Positions 1-6,519 of a stretch of 11,643 bases of DNA are shown here, piece by piece. The stretch comes from Nitrososphaerales archaeon TH526 (lineage in GTDB: Archaea > Thermoproteota > Nitrososphaeria > Nitrososphaerales > Nitrososphaeraceae): contig JAATVR010000828.1 of the NCBI GenBank assembly GCA_014523665.1, positions 1 through 11,643 on the forward strand, given 5' to 3'. The translations under genes were made by a program, and so were the position numbers. Each line of letters opens with the position of its first letter. Position 1 is the first letter of the stretch. The notes below the pieces were generated by a model. It made no database searches. It saw nothing but the letters and a program-made list of their open reading frames with translations, and had not been told where the DNA came from.

Positions 1-245
1 ATGGCCTTAACTATTCCAAAACTAGCAATGAAAGATAGAACTAAGACATTGGACTCGAGACCAAATTCCTCTTTTCCTAAGAGTGGAACGACTGTCTGTT
101 CTAGACCAATCATAGCACCTACAAAGGCGTTTACTAGTATTAAGAGCAAAAACTGATTGATGTTAGGTTTAAGACCTAGCCTTAACAGTGGTGGCGCAAC
201 ATGTTCCGCGCTATCACTCTTCTTATTGTCATCCCTCTCAGCCAA
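1..245 (-). CDS. MFS transporter, N-terminal part (runs off left edge)
   Basis: The first 81 codons of a major facilitator superfamily permease. The reading frame opens just after an in-frame TGA, and the first usable start is TTG at 245 (reads MAERDDNKK...). A hydrophilic, charged N-terminus of about 25 residues is followed by the first membrane helix (about residues 32-46, QFLLLILVNAFVGAMIGLEQ). A short loop with VVPLLGKEEFGL follows, then the start of the second helix (VLVLSFIASFGIVKA). The arrangement of an Asn-Ala-Phe-Val-Gly helix followed by a Gly-Leu-Glu-Gln loop matches archaeal drug/metabolite MFS proteins as I remember them. The substrate cannot be told. No Shine-Dalgarno is visible, so the start is an inference. 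An A/T-rich stretch (ATATATAG) lies about 40 bases upstream. The rest of the gene is outside the window. Confidence 0.75.
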   Translation of the reverse strand, partial: MAERDDNKKSDSAEHVAPPLLRLGLKPNINQFLLLILVNAFVGAMIGLEQTVVPLLGKEEFGLESNVLVLSFIASFGIVKA

Positions 246-319
246 TATTCAAGTTAAACCGCAGGAATATGATGGTGATTTTTTCTATATATCGTTACCT
301 AGGTTACTTCGTTCTTTGT

Positions 320-625
320 CTACCACCAAAACTGGATGAACAATCGAAATGCATCGAGAAGGTCATCATGGCTAATTGCTTTCTTATCTAGACTCCATTC
401 ATCTGCGATTGCTGTACTCAGCGCAGTGATTAGTTTGTTGAAACGAGGATGTATAACCATGTGCCCATTCTGATATTCGAGCAATTCTTTGCAATGTGCT
501 AACATGTCTTTGTGATACTTTGAAAAGGGTACTGGAATCACAAACATGTACCCTCCTAGAGCTTCGTACTGAGTGTGTTGAAGCTCGATTTTTGCCAATA
601 GGTCTAAAACACAGCGTTTGGGTCT
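320..625 (-). pseudogene. Remnant of a terminase-like large subunit, C-terminal nuclease part
   Basis: This open segment has no good start: the frame opens after a TGA-TGA pair and reads on through CVLDLLAKIELQHTQYEALG. The only start inside is TTG at 598, which would give 92 residues. The segments VIPVPFSKYHKDMLAHC, VIHPRFNKLITAL and SLDKKAISHDDLLDAFRL resemble the last part of the RNase H-like nuclease domain of archaeal virus terminase large subunits. There the Asp-Asp-Leu-x-Asp-Ala-Phe-Arg-Leu segment carries a metal-binding acidic residue. The full protein would be about 450-550 residues, so ATPase and most of the nuclease are missing. It overlaps the 3' end of the 604-975 ORF in another frame. 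One extra T at about 609 would fuse the two frames (...NAVF-LDLLAKIE...), so a single frameshifted gene is the alternative. Family assignment is from memory and moderate. Confidence 0.5.
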
Positions 626-975
626 TCATCACGCCAATGGTTGTCACGGCCTGTACTGTCACAGCCTGCTCTTTTGTGTTCTAGTTCTCCTTGCTTGAAT
701 TTGTCCTGTAGTTCTTGGTAATTGAGTCCTAAAGCATGAGCTACTCTTTCATCGTAATGAGTGGGTTCAAACATTGGATTAGGCTGAGGAAGGTATATGG
801 ACCGATCGCCTTCTAATATATGGCTGTCATATTCATCTGATGTTATGCTATGAAGGCGCATAACTTCAGCTTTGTAATAAGGCATAATTTCCTTTACGTG
901 CCAATTGAACCAGGCTATATACCTCTCTAGTTTATGTGAACTACTATACTTGTATCCAGTATTAGGATTAGTCAC
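604..975 (-). CDS. Hypothetical protein, possibly the upstream part of a frameshifted gene
   Basis: A 123-codon ORF from GTG at 975. I do not recognise it. It is soluble, with no signal peptide or membrane helix. Its N-terminus has an aromatic-rich helix (LERYIAWFNWHVKEIMPYY). The middle is proline-rich (LPQPNPMFEPTHYDERVAHALG), followed by a charged helix (YQELQDKFKQGELEHKRAG) and a polar end (RDNHWRDEDPNAVF). The composition looks like a real protein rather than chance. The frame is the same as the antiporter frame upstream and stays open from the antiporter's TAG at 997-999, with no ATG, so the GTG start is uncertain. The ORF ends 5 bases before the TTG of the terminase-like remnant. It may therefore be a short gene between two others, or one half of a gene broken at about 605-612. 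Confidence 0.45.
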   Translation of the reverse strand: MTNPNTGYKYSSSHKLERYIAWFNWHVKEIMPYYKAEVMRLHSITSDEYDSHILEGDRSIYLPQPNPMFEPTHYDERVAHALGLNYQELQDKFKQGELEHKRAGCDSTGRDNHWRDEDPNAVF

Positions 976-996
976 CGAAACGACGGTCAGATAGTT

Positions 997-2217
997 CTAT
1001 TGTTGAGAAACCAATTCATTTCTGAATGATTTCTTGAGCCAGATTGGTGTAATTATCGTAGTGAGAGCAACCATGATTATAACCGTAGTATATACGTCCG
1101 AAGTCAATACTCCAGCAGATACGCCCACTCCTGCCACGATAAGTCCTACCTCGCCTCGTGATACCATTCCAATTCCTACTCTTAATGCCCTAGTCTTGTC
1201 TTTTAGAAATATGAGAGAAGGGAGTCCACATCCAACAATTTTTGTTACAACAGCTATGGCTATAACTATACCTGAAAGGTATAATACGTCTAGATTTACT
1301 CCACGGAGGTCAACCTGAGCTCCTATAATAGCAAAAAATAGTGGACCAAAAATTATTAACAATTTTTCGGCATATTCGTCGACTTGTTTGATAAGACGTG
1401 TACTGGCTACTGCCATACCAACAGCAAATGCTCCAATGATAGGAGATAGACCAACGAACGCAGCTATACCTGCAGCTCCGAAGAAAGAAGCAGTAACAAT
1501 TCCTTCTATACTACCTTTGGACTTCCACAGCTTTTCCACATGGAGTAATCTTGGTATCAACACTATTGAGCCAATTAATAGAGCTGCAAAGAGTCCAAGT
1601 ATTTGAAGTATAAGGAAAATAACATCCATTATTTGTGGGGAAGTATCACCAGTTTGAACCATGGTAGTTACAACAGATAGCACAGCAATAGCCAGAATAT
1701 CATCTACTATTGCCGCACCTAATATCAGTCTGGCTTCTTTTGTCTGCATCTTTCCAAGTTCGGTCAATACTTGAACAGATATTGCAATACTTGTTGCCGT
1801 AAGTGCTGTAGCAACTAGCATAGACTCTAATGCCTCCAATCCAAAGAACGTCAGTACAACAAATCCAACAAAGAATGGAACAATAACACCAATTGATCCT
1901 ACTGTAAAAGAAGCAGCCCCTCCCCTCAGGAATTCACGTGGTGTAATCTCTAGTCCTGCTACAAATAAAATGACAATGGCAGATATCTGTCCTATGTTAC
2001 GTACGGTCTCATCGAGCACTACTAGCGGCTCACCATCAAAAAATATCAAACCACCTATGGCAAAAGGTCCAATTATTATCCCGGCTAAAAGTTCACCTAA
2101 AACTACAGGCATCTTAAGCCGATGGAAGATTTCGGCAAAGATCTTTGCAGTGAATAGCAAAATGGCTAGTGATATGATAACGTGAAGAAATTCATTGCCG
2201 CTCTCCTCCAATGCCAT
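997..2217 (-). CDS. CPA2-family monovalent cation/proton antiporter (Kef/NapA type)
   Basis: An intact 406-residue polytopic membrane protein that exchanges Na+ or K+ for H+ across the cytoplasmic membrane. About twelve hydrophobic helices span residues 10 to 392. Family landmarks are visible: PVVLGELLAGIIIGP (37-51), the ion-binding Asp-Asp pair at 172-173 in GAAIVDDILAIAVL, FGPLFFAIIGAQVDL (290-304), a Lys at 326 in the unwound-helix region, and MVSRGEVGLIVAGVG (351-365). The DD motif is the signature of the electrogenic NapA/NhaA-like branch; Kef proteins often have a different pair there. The C-terminus stops after the last helix, with no TrkA-N/RCK regulatory domain, so this is the short form. 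The ATG start is supported by a TTTAAA box 28-33 bases upstream and fits a nearly leaderless transcript. The ion (Na+ or K+) cannot be decided from sequence. Confidence 0.93.
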   Translation of the reverse strand: MALEESGNEFLHVIISLAILLFTAKIFAEIFHRLKMPVVLGELLAGIIIGPFAIGGLIFFDGEPLVVLDETVRNIGQISAIVILFVAGLEITPREFLRGGAASFTVGSIGVIVPFFVGFVVLTFFGLEALESMLVATALTATSIAISVQVLTELGKMQTKEARLILGAAIVDDILAIAVLSVVTTMVQTGDTSPQIMDVIFLILQILGLFAALLIGSIVLIPRLLHVEKLWKSKGSIEGIVTASFFGAAGIAAFVGLSPIIGAFAVGMAVASTRLIKQVDEYAEKLLIIFGPLFFAIIGAQVDLRGVNLDVLYLSGIVIAIAVVTKIVGCGLPSLIFLKDKTRALRVGIGMVSRGEVGLIVAGVGVSAGVLTSDVYTTVIIMVALTTIITPIWLKKSFRNELVSQQ

Positions 2218-2244
2218 TTAGAATAGTGAACAGATAGACCCTAC

Positions 2245-2250
2245 TTTAAA
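2245..2250 (-). promoter_or_regulatory. Archaeal TATA box of the antiporter gene
   Basis: TTTAAA (read on the minus strand, context CGATTTAAAGTAGGG) lies 28-33 bases before the antiporter ATG at 2217. That is the spacing expected for a TBP site feeding a leaderless or very short-leader transcript, and no Shine-Dalgarno sequence precedes the ATG. Confidence 0.55.
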
Positions 2251-2351
2251 TCGTTCTCAACTTTACTAGTTAGACAGTAACAAAAGTCATAACCGTGAAA
2301 GTGTTAAAATAGAGGGATGGTTTGGTTCTCACAGTTCAAAATGCTCTTAGG

Positions 2352-2468
2352 TTAGTACAATCCACAGTAATGATTATATACTTTTTCTTTCTTTATCTTG
2401 GCAGTGACTACTACTTCCGCGGTTAAACCTTGAGTGTTTCTTGGAATAATAAGGAACGTAGTGCACAT
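2352..2468 (-). CDS. Possible 38-residue small protein
   Basis: A short ATG-started ORF in the gap between the antiporter and the plus-strand small genes. It begins MCTTFLIIPRNTQG, continues with a valine-rich beta-like stretch (LTAEVVVTAKIKKEK) and ends VYNHYCGLY. It has no domain I recognise. In favour of coding are a proper ATG, an A/T-rich box (TTAGTTAATAATG) directly upstream, and a balanced amino-acid mix. Against it are its length and the absence of any recognisable relative. It could equally be a chance ORF or the end of an older gene. Nothing else is evident in the 376-base gap at 2218-2593 apart from the antiporter promoter. Confidence 0.25.
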   Translation of the reverse strand: MCTTFLIIPRNTQGLTAEVVVTAKIKKEKVYNHYCGLY

Positions 2469-2593
2469 TATTAACTAAGTTGTTTCCTAGTTGTGAATGA
2501 CATATTGTATTAATGCGCTTCGTTTCTGTCGACAGCCAGTTAACACAGAGGTTTGAAACTGCCTAAGGGTGTCCACAAAACAGATGACAAAAA

Positions 2594-2848
2594 ATGGGGA
2601 AAAAGCATACAGAAATAAATATAATTAAGAATCCGCAAGATCAGGGACCGACATTTGTATCAGATCCGATGAAAGAGCTTATGCTGCGGTATTCAAATAG
2701 TCATGAAAATAACGGTTCAATAAATATTGATGATAGTAACAAAAAATTGGTGAAGAAAGCTAGACACTCTAGATTTTCGAAAAGTGGGCTTCGAAATAAG
2801 TCAAAACAAGGACTATCCAAACAGAATCATTCGCCGGTCTACGAATAA
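2594..2848 (+). CDS. Small basic hypothetical protein
   Basis: An 84-residue ORF from ATG at 2594, first of a row of tiny plus-strand ORFs. It is hydrophilic, with no membrane helix or cysteine pair. The first half is mixed (INIIKNPQDQGPTFVSDP, then KELMLRYSNSHENN). The second half is strongly basic and Ser/Asn/Lys-rich (KKLVKKARHSRFSKSGLRNK), as in disordered nucleic-acid-binding tails. I do not recognise a family. An overlapping alternative ATG at 2583 in another frame gives only a 14-residue peptide. The reading frame stays open after the TAA into the next ORF, so the two may once have been connected. Confidence 0.45.
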   Translation: MGKKHTEINIIKNPQDQGPTFVSDPMKELMLRYSNSHENNGSINIDDSNKKLVKKARHSRFSKSGLRNKSKQGLSKQNHSPVYE

Positions 2849-2872
2849 GCAGTAGAAGATGATTACGATTTA

Positions 2873-2989
2873 ATGCACCAAATATTCACCGGCCAGCAGT
2901 TCGCCCAGCACCGTCGGCAATTTCAGCCTATGAAACAACTCTGCAAACTGTTGTGCAGCGAACAGAAGAGAGGTGAGAAATCAACATAG
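2873..2989 (+). CDS. Possible 38-residue small protein
   Basis: An ORF from ATG at 2873, in the same frame as and 24 bases after the 84-residue ORF. It reads MHQIFTGQQFAQHRRQFQP and ends in a short segment with two cysteines (KQLCKLLCSEQKRGEKST). It is glutamine- and arginine-rich and unrecognised. Its 3' end overlaps, in another frame, the segment that encodes the KKCRTC protein. That segment has no normal start codon, so a single gene of about 75 codons with a frameshift around 2975-2990 is a fair alternative. Confidence 0.25.
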   Translation: MHQIFTGQQFAQHRRQFQPMKQLCKLLCSEQKRGEKST

Positions 2990-3099
2990 TAAATAATAAT
3001 AAGAAATGCCGTACATGTCTAGCTAAAGAAAAGTTAGGAGAGTTAGAAAAGATCTTTGGCACAGTTGAGAATCTACAATACGAGGAATATGAAGAATGA
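2977..3099 (+). CDS. Small Cys-x-x-Cys protein without an obvious start codon
   Basis: A 40-codon open segment from just after a TGA at 2974 to the TGA at 3097. It holds KKCRTCLAKEK followed by an acidic helical stretch (LGELEKIFGTVENLQYEEYEE). The Cys-x-x-Cys at the front suggests half of a metal-binding knuckle. There is no in-frame ATG, GTG or TTG. The true start may therefore lie in the 2873 ORF, across a one-base shift, or the gene is broken. Its stop codon overlaps the next start as ATGA, the classic arrangement of translationally coupled genes. This supports coding in spite of the missing start. Confidence 0.35.
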   Translation, partial: EINIVNNNKKCRTCLAKEKLGELEKIFGTVENLQYEEYEE

Positions 3100-3260
3100 A
3101 AACATTACGCTGTCATCGTCAAGGGTGTCAAAACTCAGGTAGACTATTAGGCGTTAGAGATGCAACCAAGACTATTCTATTGTTCTGTCCTGAATGTTTC
3201 AATAGCCTAGTCAATTCCGGAATAATCGATTATAGGACGAGTAAAATCTTAGCTAACTAA
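3096..3260 (+). CDS. 54-residue zinc-ribbon protein
   Basis: An ATG-started ORF whose start overlaps the stop of the upstream ORF (ATGA at 3096-3099). It carries two cysteine pairs: C6 and C11 in RCHRQGCQNSG, and C31 and C34 in LFCPECFNSL. This gives a CX4C-X19-CX2C layout typical of small single zinc ribbons. The strand-loop-strand spacing and the hydrophobic residues (LLGV, TILLF) fit that fold. Such stand-alone ribbons in archaea are common in viruses, plasmids and transcription-related accessory genes; the role here is unknown. The cluster of tiny ORFs ahead of it, with tight coupling, is consistent with a mobile-element gene block. A hairpin 17 bases downstream could end the transcript. 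Confidence 0.55.
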   Translation: MKTLRCHRQGCQNSGRLLGVRDATKTILLFCPECFNSLVNSGIIDYRTSKILAN

Positions 3261-3276
3261 TTAAACTCTTTTCCTG

Positions 3277-3291
3277 GTGCGGTTGCCGCAC
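3277..3291. terminator. GC-rich hairpin between convergent genes
   Basis: A perfect inverted repeat GTGCGG-TTG-CCGCAC lies between the end of the zinc-ribbon ORF (plus strand) and the end of the ATPase remnant (minus strand). It is strikingly GC-rich for this AT-rich neighbourhood. No long T-run follows on the plus strand, although AAAAAG and T-rich stretches flank it. It may stop transcripts from both sides, but archaeal termination relies mainly on T-tracts, so the role is uncertain. Confidence 0.35.
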
Positions 3292-3342
3292 GACATGCAG
3301 TTAAAAAGTTTATAGTAATTTGATTCATCTATCAGATTGAGA

Positions 3343-3607
3343 TCAGTACTCAAGCATTTGAAACATTTGTAGTGCTTTATACAAATAGGACGGAAGAAGG
3401 GGTATATGTTTGATATTATTTAACACGGAGTAGGGGATAAATTCTTGTGCTTCATCAAAGACAAAGATAACTTTTGGTTGAAGAGTGAAGCTATTTTTTC
3501 TCAGACCTGTATTCTCCCGTATAACCATGCTCTAAAAATTTTGCAAGATTAAATGGCCGCAATGGATCTAGGTGGACACCAGCTATCGCCTTTTCTAGAA
3601 CATTGAG
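3343..3607 (-). pseudogene. Broken fragment of a P-loop ATPase (HerA/FtsK-like)
   Basis: Two frames must be joined. From 3607 to about 3491 the minus strand reads NVLEKAIAGVHLDPLRPFNL and AKFLEHGYTGEYRSEKK, then hits TAG. From about 3500 to 3343 another frame reads FTLQPKVIFVFDEAQEFIPY and ends NNIKHIPLLPSYLYKALQMFQMLEY. KVIFVFDEAQEFIP is a Walker B strand (hydrophobic strand, then Asp-Glu-Ala) of the kind found in HerA-like and conjugation-type ATPases. The Walker A half is absent and there is no proper start. The shift lies in a run of six T (3494-3499). A GTG-type start at 3528 would make a 61-residue ORF whose first dozen residues are out of frame. It is best read as the debris of a larger ATPase, perhaps from a mobile element. 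Confidence 0.55.
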
Positions 3608-3655
3608 TTAATAGACCTTGTACTGCGAAAAGAAGAACAGAAATACCTTGATTTT

Positions 3656-5139
3656 TTAATCAGGAGGCGGGCTAACATCATTCTTGCCTTCCAACATCCT
3701 ATCATATGATATTTTTGTGTAATATTTTTCATAAAACGACATGTGGTTGGCTTCCAAATCCATTAGATATTCGTGAACTCTTTGAGCGCTCTCACGTCCC
3801 TTTTCCATTGCCTTTACAATTAGAGTTTCGCCACTAGTTACGTCTCCTGCAGCAAAGACCCCATTCATAGATGTTCTGTAGTCATCAGCAATTGCAATCG
3901 AATTGCGCTTGCCGGTCTTGATTCCAACCTTCTTTTGGAGAAAGGAATTTGGACCCCTACCGATAGCTATAAGTACTGTACAACTTGGCATCTTGAATTC
4001 CTTATTTGGTATAACCTCTGGATGCCTCTTTCCTGACTGATCAGGAGCGCTCATGTGTACACTGTCAATTATTGTCGCTACGACATGTCCGTTACTGTCA
4101 CCTTCAAAAGACTTTGCCTGCCCAAGGAACCTGAACTTCACCCCTTCTTCTTTTGCTTCTTCAAACATTATTGGGTCAACATGTAATCCGGTTTCAGGCT
4201 GCAAGCATAATACGGTAACGTTGCCTTTCCCTTTTGTAAGCCTTAACGCAGTCCTCGCGCAATCAAGAGATGTGTCTCCACCGCCTATTAAAATAATATC
4301 GTTACCAAGACTATACTTTGGATTACTCAAGTAACTTTCCAGTCCTTCCAAGAAAACACTTTCAAGAAACTGGTATCCGCTCAGAACTCCTTTGAGATCG
4401 ACTCCGGGGATCTCTAGATTCATAGTGTCTTTCGAGCCTGTAGTAATTAAGACTGCATCATTTTCCTCTAGAAGTTGAGAGTGTTACATCTTTTCCTACA
4501 GTAGTGTTGGTTCTTATGTTGACCCCCATCTCTTTAATTTTTTTGATTTCATCAATTAAAACTTCTTTAGGCAGATGATAATCGGGAACTCCATACCATG
4601 CGGTGCCCCTGGCATAGTAGATGCTTCGTATATCGTTACCTGATGACCATATCTTCTGAGAAGAGCAGAACCTGCAAGACCAGCAGGCCCAGCGCCGACA
4701 ACTGCTACCTTTTTTCCCGTATCTTGTTCAATGGATACGGAAGGTTGTCGATTTTTTCTTTCCCAGTCTGCAATATATCTTTAATGAGACCGATTCCAAT
4801 TGGCTGTCCTGACCACTTCAAAACGCAAGCATCTTCACACAATCCTTGCAACTGAGGACAGCATCTGGCAGTCACACCTAGCAAGGGGTTAGTTTCTCTG
4901 ATCCGCTCATAGGATGTTTTGAAGTCTCCTCTGGCAGCAGCCTCATTCATACCACGAACATCCAAAAGAACTGGGCAAGCATCTATACAAACAGGAGTCC
5001 CACATAAAAGACAACGCTCGGCTTCTCGCATAACCTCTTCCTCAGAGTAGGGTTGTTGAACCTCTGAAAAATCGATCTTTCGTTGTTCTGCCTGTGCTTT
5101 ACGAAAAGGAAATCCACCAACGCGGTTTGGGTCAACCAT
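3656..5139 (-). pseudogene. gltD: GltD-like NAD(P)H:FAD/Fe-S oxidoreductase, three frameshifts
   Basis: Family: glutamate synthase small-subunit-like oxidoreductases, which pass electrons from NAD(P)H through FAD to 4Fe-4S clusters. The ATG at 5139 begins an Fe-S domain with cysteines at residues 43, 46, 51, 55 and 93, 94, 101, 105 (CLLCGTPVCIDACP; CCPQLQGLCEDAC). It breaks near 4780, and the next frame reads [10 protein letters not shown] and [20 protein letters not shown], the FAD dinucleotide fold. It breaks again in GGGG at 4606-4609; the next frame reads [21 protein letters not shown] third break near 4480 leads to LLEENDAVLITTGSKDT. The last 255 codons are intact, with the NAD(P)H fold IILIGGGDTSLDCARTAL and the terminal GVFAAGDVTSGE. 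Total span is about 494 codons, the normal family length, so only small indels separate it from an intact gene. A recent pseudogene or assembly errors are both possible. TAATAAAC 23-30 bases upstream could be its TATA box. Confidence 0.85.
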
Positions 5140-5171
5140 TCAAAATGAATATGGACCGCCTGTTTATTAGA

Positions 5172-5217
5172 GTTACACCATGCTACTTAGATGCTACTTA
5201 GCGTTACACCATGCTAC
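5172..5217. repeat. Short nested direct repeats upstream of gltD
   Basis: GTTACACCATGCTAC occurs at 5172-5186 and again at 5203-5217. Between them ATGCTACTTAG is present twice in tandem (5180-5190 and 5191-5201). The block sits between the GltD-like gene's promoter and the 3' end of the next minus-strand gene. It looks like a local slippage duplication of about 31 bases with an 11-base sub-repeat. A regulatory role is possible but there is no direct sign of one. Confidence 0.6.
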
Positions 5218-5223
5218 CTATTA

Positions 5224-5745
5224 TCACCCGGATGCATAAAGCAAATATGAAATTACAGCGATGAATAACCCTACGTCCTCTAATTCGCTATCTAGCCTTA
5301 CACGGTGACCTCGCTCTTCTATTCCCAAACCTGAAGCTTCACCAACGGCTTTACCGCGAAATCTCTTTATCTTGTCCCGTAAAGTGTAATGATGGTAGTC
5401 GACTTCTGAAAGCTCTAAGTAAGGAAAGTCATCTAGCCTACAGATGTACCTGATTGAACTATTAACATACTCATTCCAAGACTTATCCTCTGGATGACTT
5501 GCGAGCATGTAAAATTTGCCATTATGCTTGAACAACTGGTCATGGATAACAAAAATTTCATCCCCCAAGTCGTTGCTGTCAGTATACGGGCTGGTACTTT
5601 TTTTTCCAGCCTTGTGTACTGAAAAAGAGAAACATACATGAAATTGAAAATCAATATCATTGTAGATGGTCTGGACAATAACTTAAATCGGCTTCTTTGA
5701 TTCTGATTCAAGCCCACGCGCACCAAAACAACTGTTCTGTTTCAT
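5224..5745 (-). pseudogene. Unrecognised protein gene with an in-frame TAA
   Basis: From ATG at 5745 the frame reads MKQNSCFGARGLESESKKPI, meets TAA at 5683-5685, and then continues open in the same frame for 152 codons to 5224. The downstream part looks clearly coding: VIVQTIYNDIDFQFHVCFSF, YTDSNDLGDEIFVIHDQLFK, LDDFPYLELSEVDYHHYTLRD, RFRGKAVGEASGLGIEERG, and a hydrophobic end, LEDVGLFIAVISYLLYASG. Without the stop the product would be 173 residues. The first plausible start after the TAA is TTG at 5568, giving 114 residues and cutting off a conserved-looking beta-rich segment. The alternating strand pattern suggests a compact beta-sheet protein, but I cannot name the family. Either a nonsense mutation has broken it, or the real start is unusual and near 5680. 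Confidence 0.5.
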
Positions 5746-6090
5746 TATATGTACATTAATTTCTTGAAATGCTAGAGATAATCGCTCAGTTGATGACATC
5801 ATCAATGCAACACCGGATCATCATTGGCCGTATCACTAGTGACATTCCTATTTAACTGGCCCCTTATACCATATGGGGCAAATGGTTTGTGAACCAAATT
5901 TGACGTAATTTTAGGTCCCATTTCGGATGTATATCAGTGGTTTGGGTCCGGCCTATTCGATCTTTTATGTCACTTATGAAGCCAGTGTTGAAGACGTCAG
6001 ATGGGCGTTATACTTGGTCCGTATTGATAAATAGTTTAGTATGATTTCTTCATTTTCTGCCTTCTATTCAGGTGACAACAACGGATCTAA
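5746..6090. other. Gene-poor stretch
   Basis: No convincing gene. A minus-strand open segment of about 47 codons (roughly 5865-6009, including DIHPKWDLKLRQIWF) has no start codon and no recognisable motif; it may be coding debris. A small imperfect inverted repeat, GCCCC...GGGGC, surrounds the palindrome CCATATGG near 5860-5880. Confidence 0.3.
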
Positions 6091-6194
6091 TCATGGCAAG
6101 CCCGATAACTACGTACAAGCTATCTGATCAAGGATTCATCCTAGGTCTTCATCGCCAGTGTGAGGAGGTAGTCAAGTCTTGTCAAATTCTCATG
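6091..6194 (-). repeat. Diverged copy A of a duplicated methyltransferase 3' end
   Basis: This stretch aligns without gaps to 9861-9964 (constant offset 3770), with about 88 of 104 positions identical by my hand count. On the minus strand the part at 6141-6194 reads HENLTRLDYLLTLAMKT then TAG. The other copy reads HENLIKQDYLLTLALKA then TAA, the C-terminus of the methyltransferase pseudogene at 9911-10537. Upstream of 6195 the similarity fades, so only about 18 codons of the old gene remain, with its 3' flank. The most conserved part is the non-coding flank around 6098-6125. It holds a possible hairpin, GATAACT...AGCTATC. A plus-strand ORF of 70 codons across here is broken in the other copy. 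Confidence 0.7.
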
Positions 6195-6409
6195 GAAAAG
6201 AGAAAGGGAGATCAAGTAAGCATATTCCATTTGAATGGAGCTGCCCATAAAAAGTTGTTTACTATGAATGAAGATAAGTACTAAGCATCTCGACCAAGAA
6301 TAGCATAGTATGAACTCTGCTACCTTCATAATTATTACATTTTTAGGCCACTGTTATGTACATTACGCTGGTTTGACTCGCCTCAGTAAGAGTATGATCT
6401 TTAGTCTGT

Positions 6410-6514
6410 TCAGATTCTCCATTTGCTATTATTATGTTTGACAGTTGCAATGCACCAATTCTCTTTAGTCTCAACAAATAAAAGTTCTCTGCCTTTCCTC
6501 GTTATGGGAGGCAT
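6410..6514 (-). CDS. Possible 34-residue small protein after the cupredoxin gene
   Basis: An ATG-started ORF beginning 5 bases after the stop of the cupredoxin gene on the same strand. It reads MPPITRKGRELLFVETKENW then CIATVKHNNSKWRI. The close spacing would suit co-transcription, and the beta-strand-like pattern (ELLFVETKENWCIATVKH) looks protein-like. It is very short, unrecognised, and could be the front of a longer, decayed gene that is lost after the TGA at 6410. Between here and the repeat at 6091-6194 nothing else is evident. Confidence 0.3.
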   Translation of the reverse strand: MPPITRKGRELLFVETKENWCIATVKHNNSKWRI

Positions 6515-6519
6515 AAATT

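Noticed and set aside
157..391. Two overlapping plus-strand ORFs
   Set aside because: They overlap each other and run antisense to the MFS start and the end of the terminase-like remnant, with no protein-like pattern.
399..684. Minus ORF 399-662 and plus ORF 496-684
   Set aside because: Both are other-frame readings of the terminase-like/604-975 junction, with biased Arg/Ser/Thr composition and no motif.
1034..2185. Three plus-strand ORFs of 71-94 codons
   Set aside because: They are antisense shadows of the antiporter gene, Thr/Ile/Pro-rich as expected for the opposite strand of a membrane protein.
4053..4855. Plus-strand ORFs of 85-93 codons opposite gltD
   Set aside because: Antisense of a recognised oxidoreductase sequence.
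5433..5726. 97-codon minus-strand ORF
   Set aside because: It is out of frame with the better coding frame of the 5224-5745 gene, which has the continuous protein-like pattern.
6072..6284. 70-codon plus-strand ORF
   Set aside because: It crosses the duplicated segment; in the other copy (9861-9964) the equivalent frame has a stop, and the coding sense there is the minus strand.
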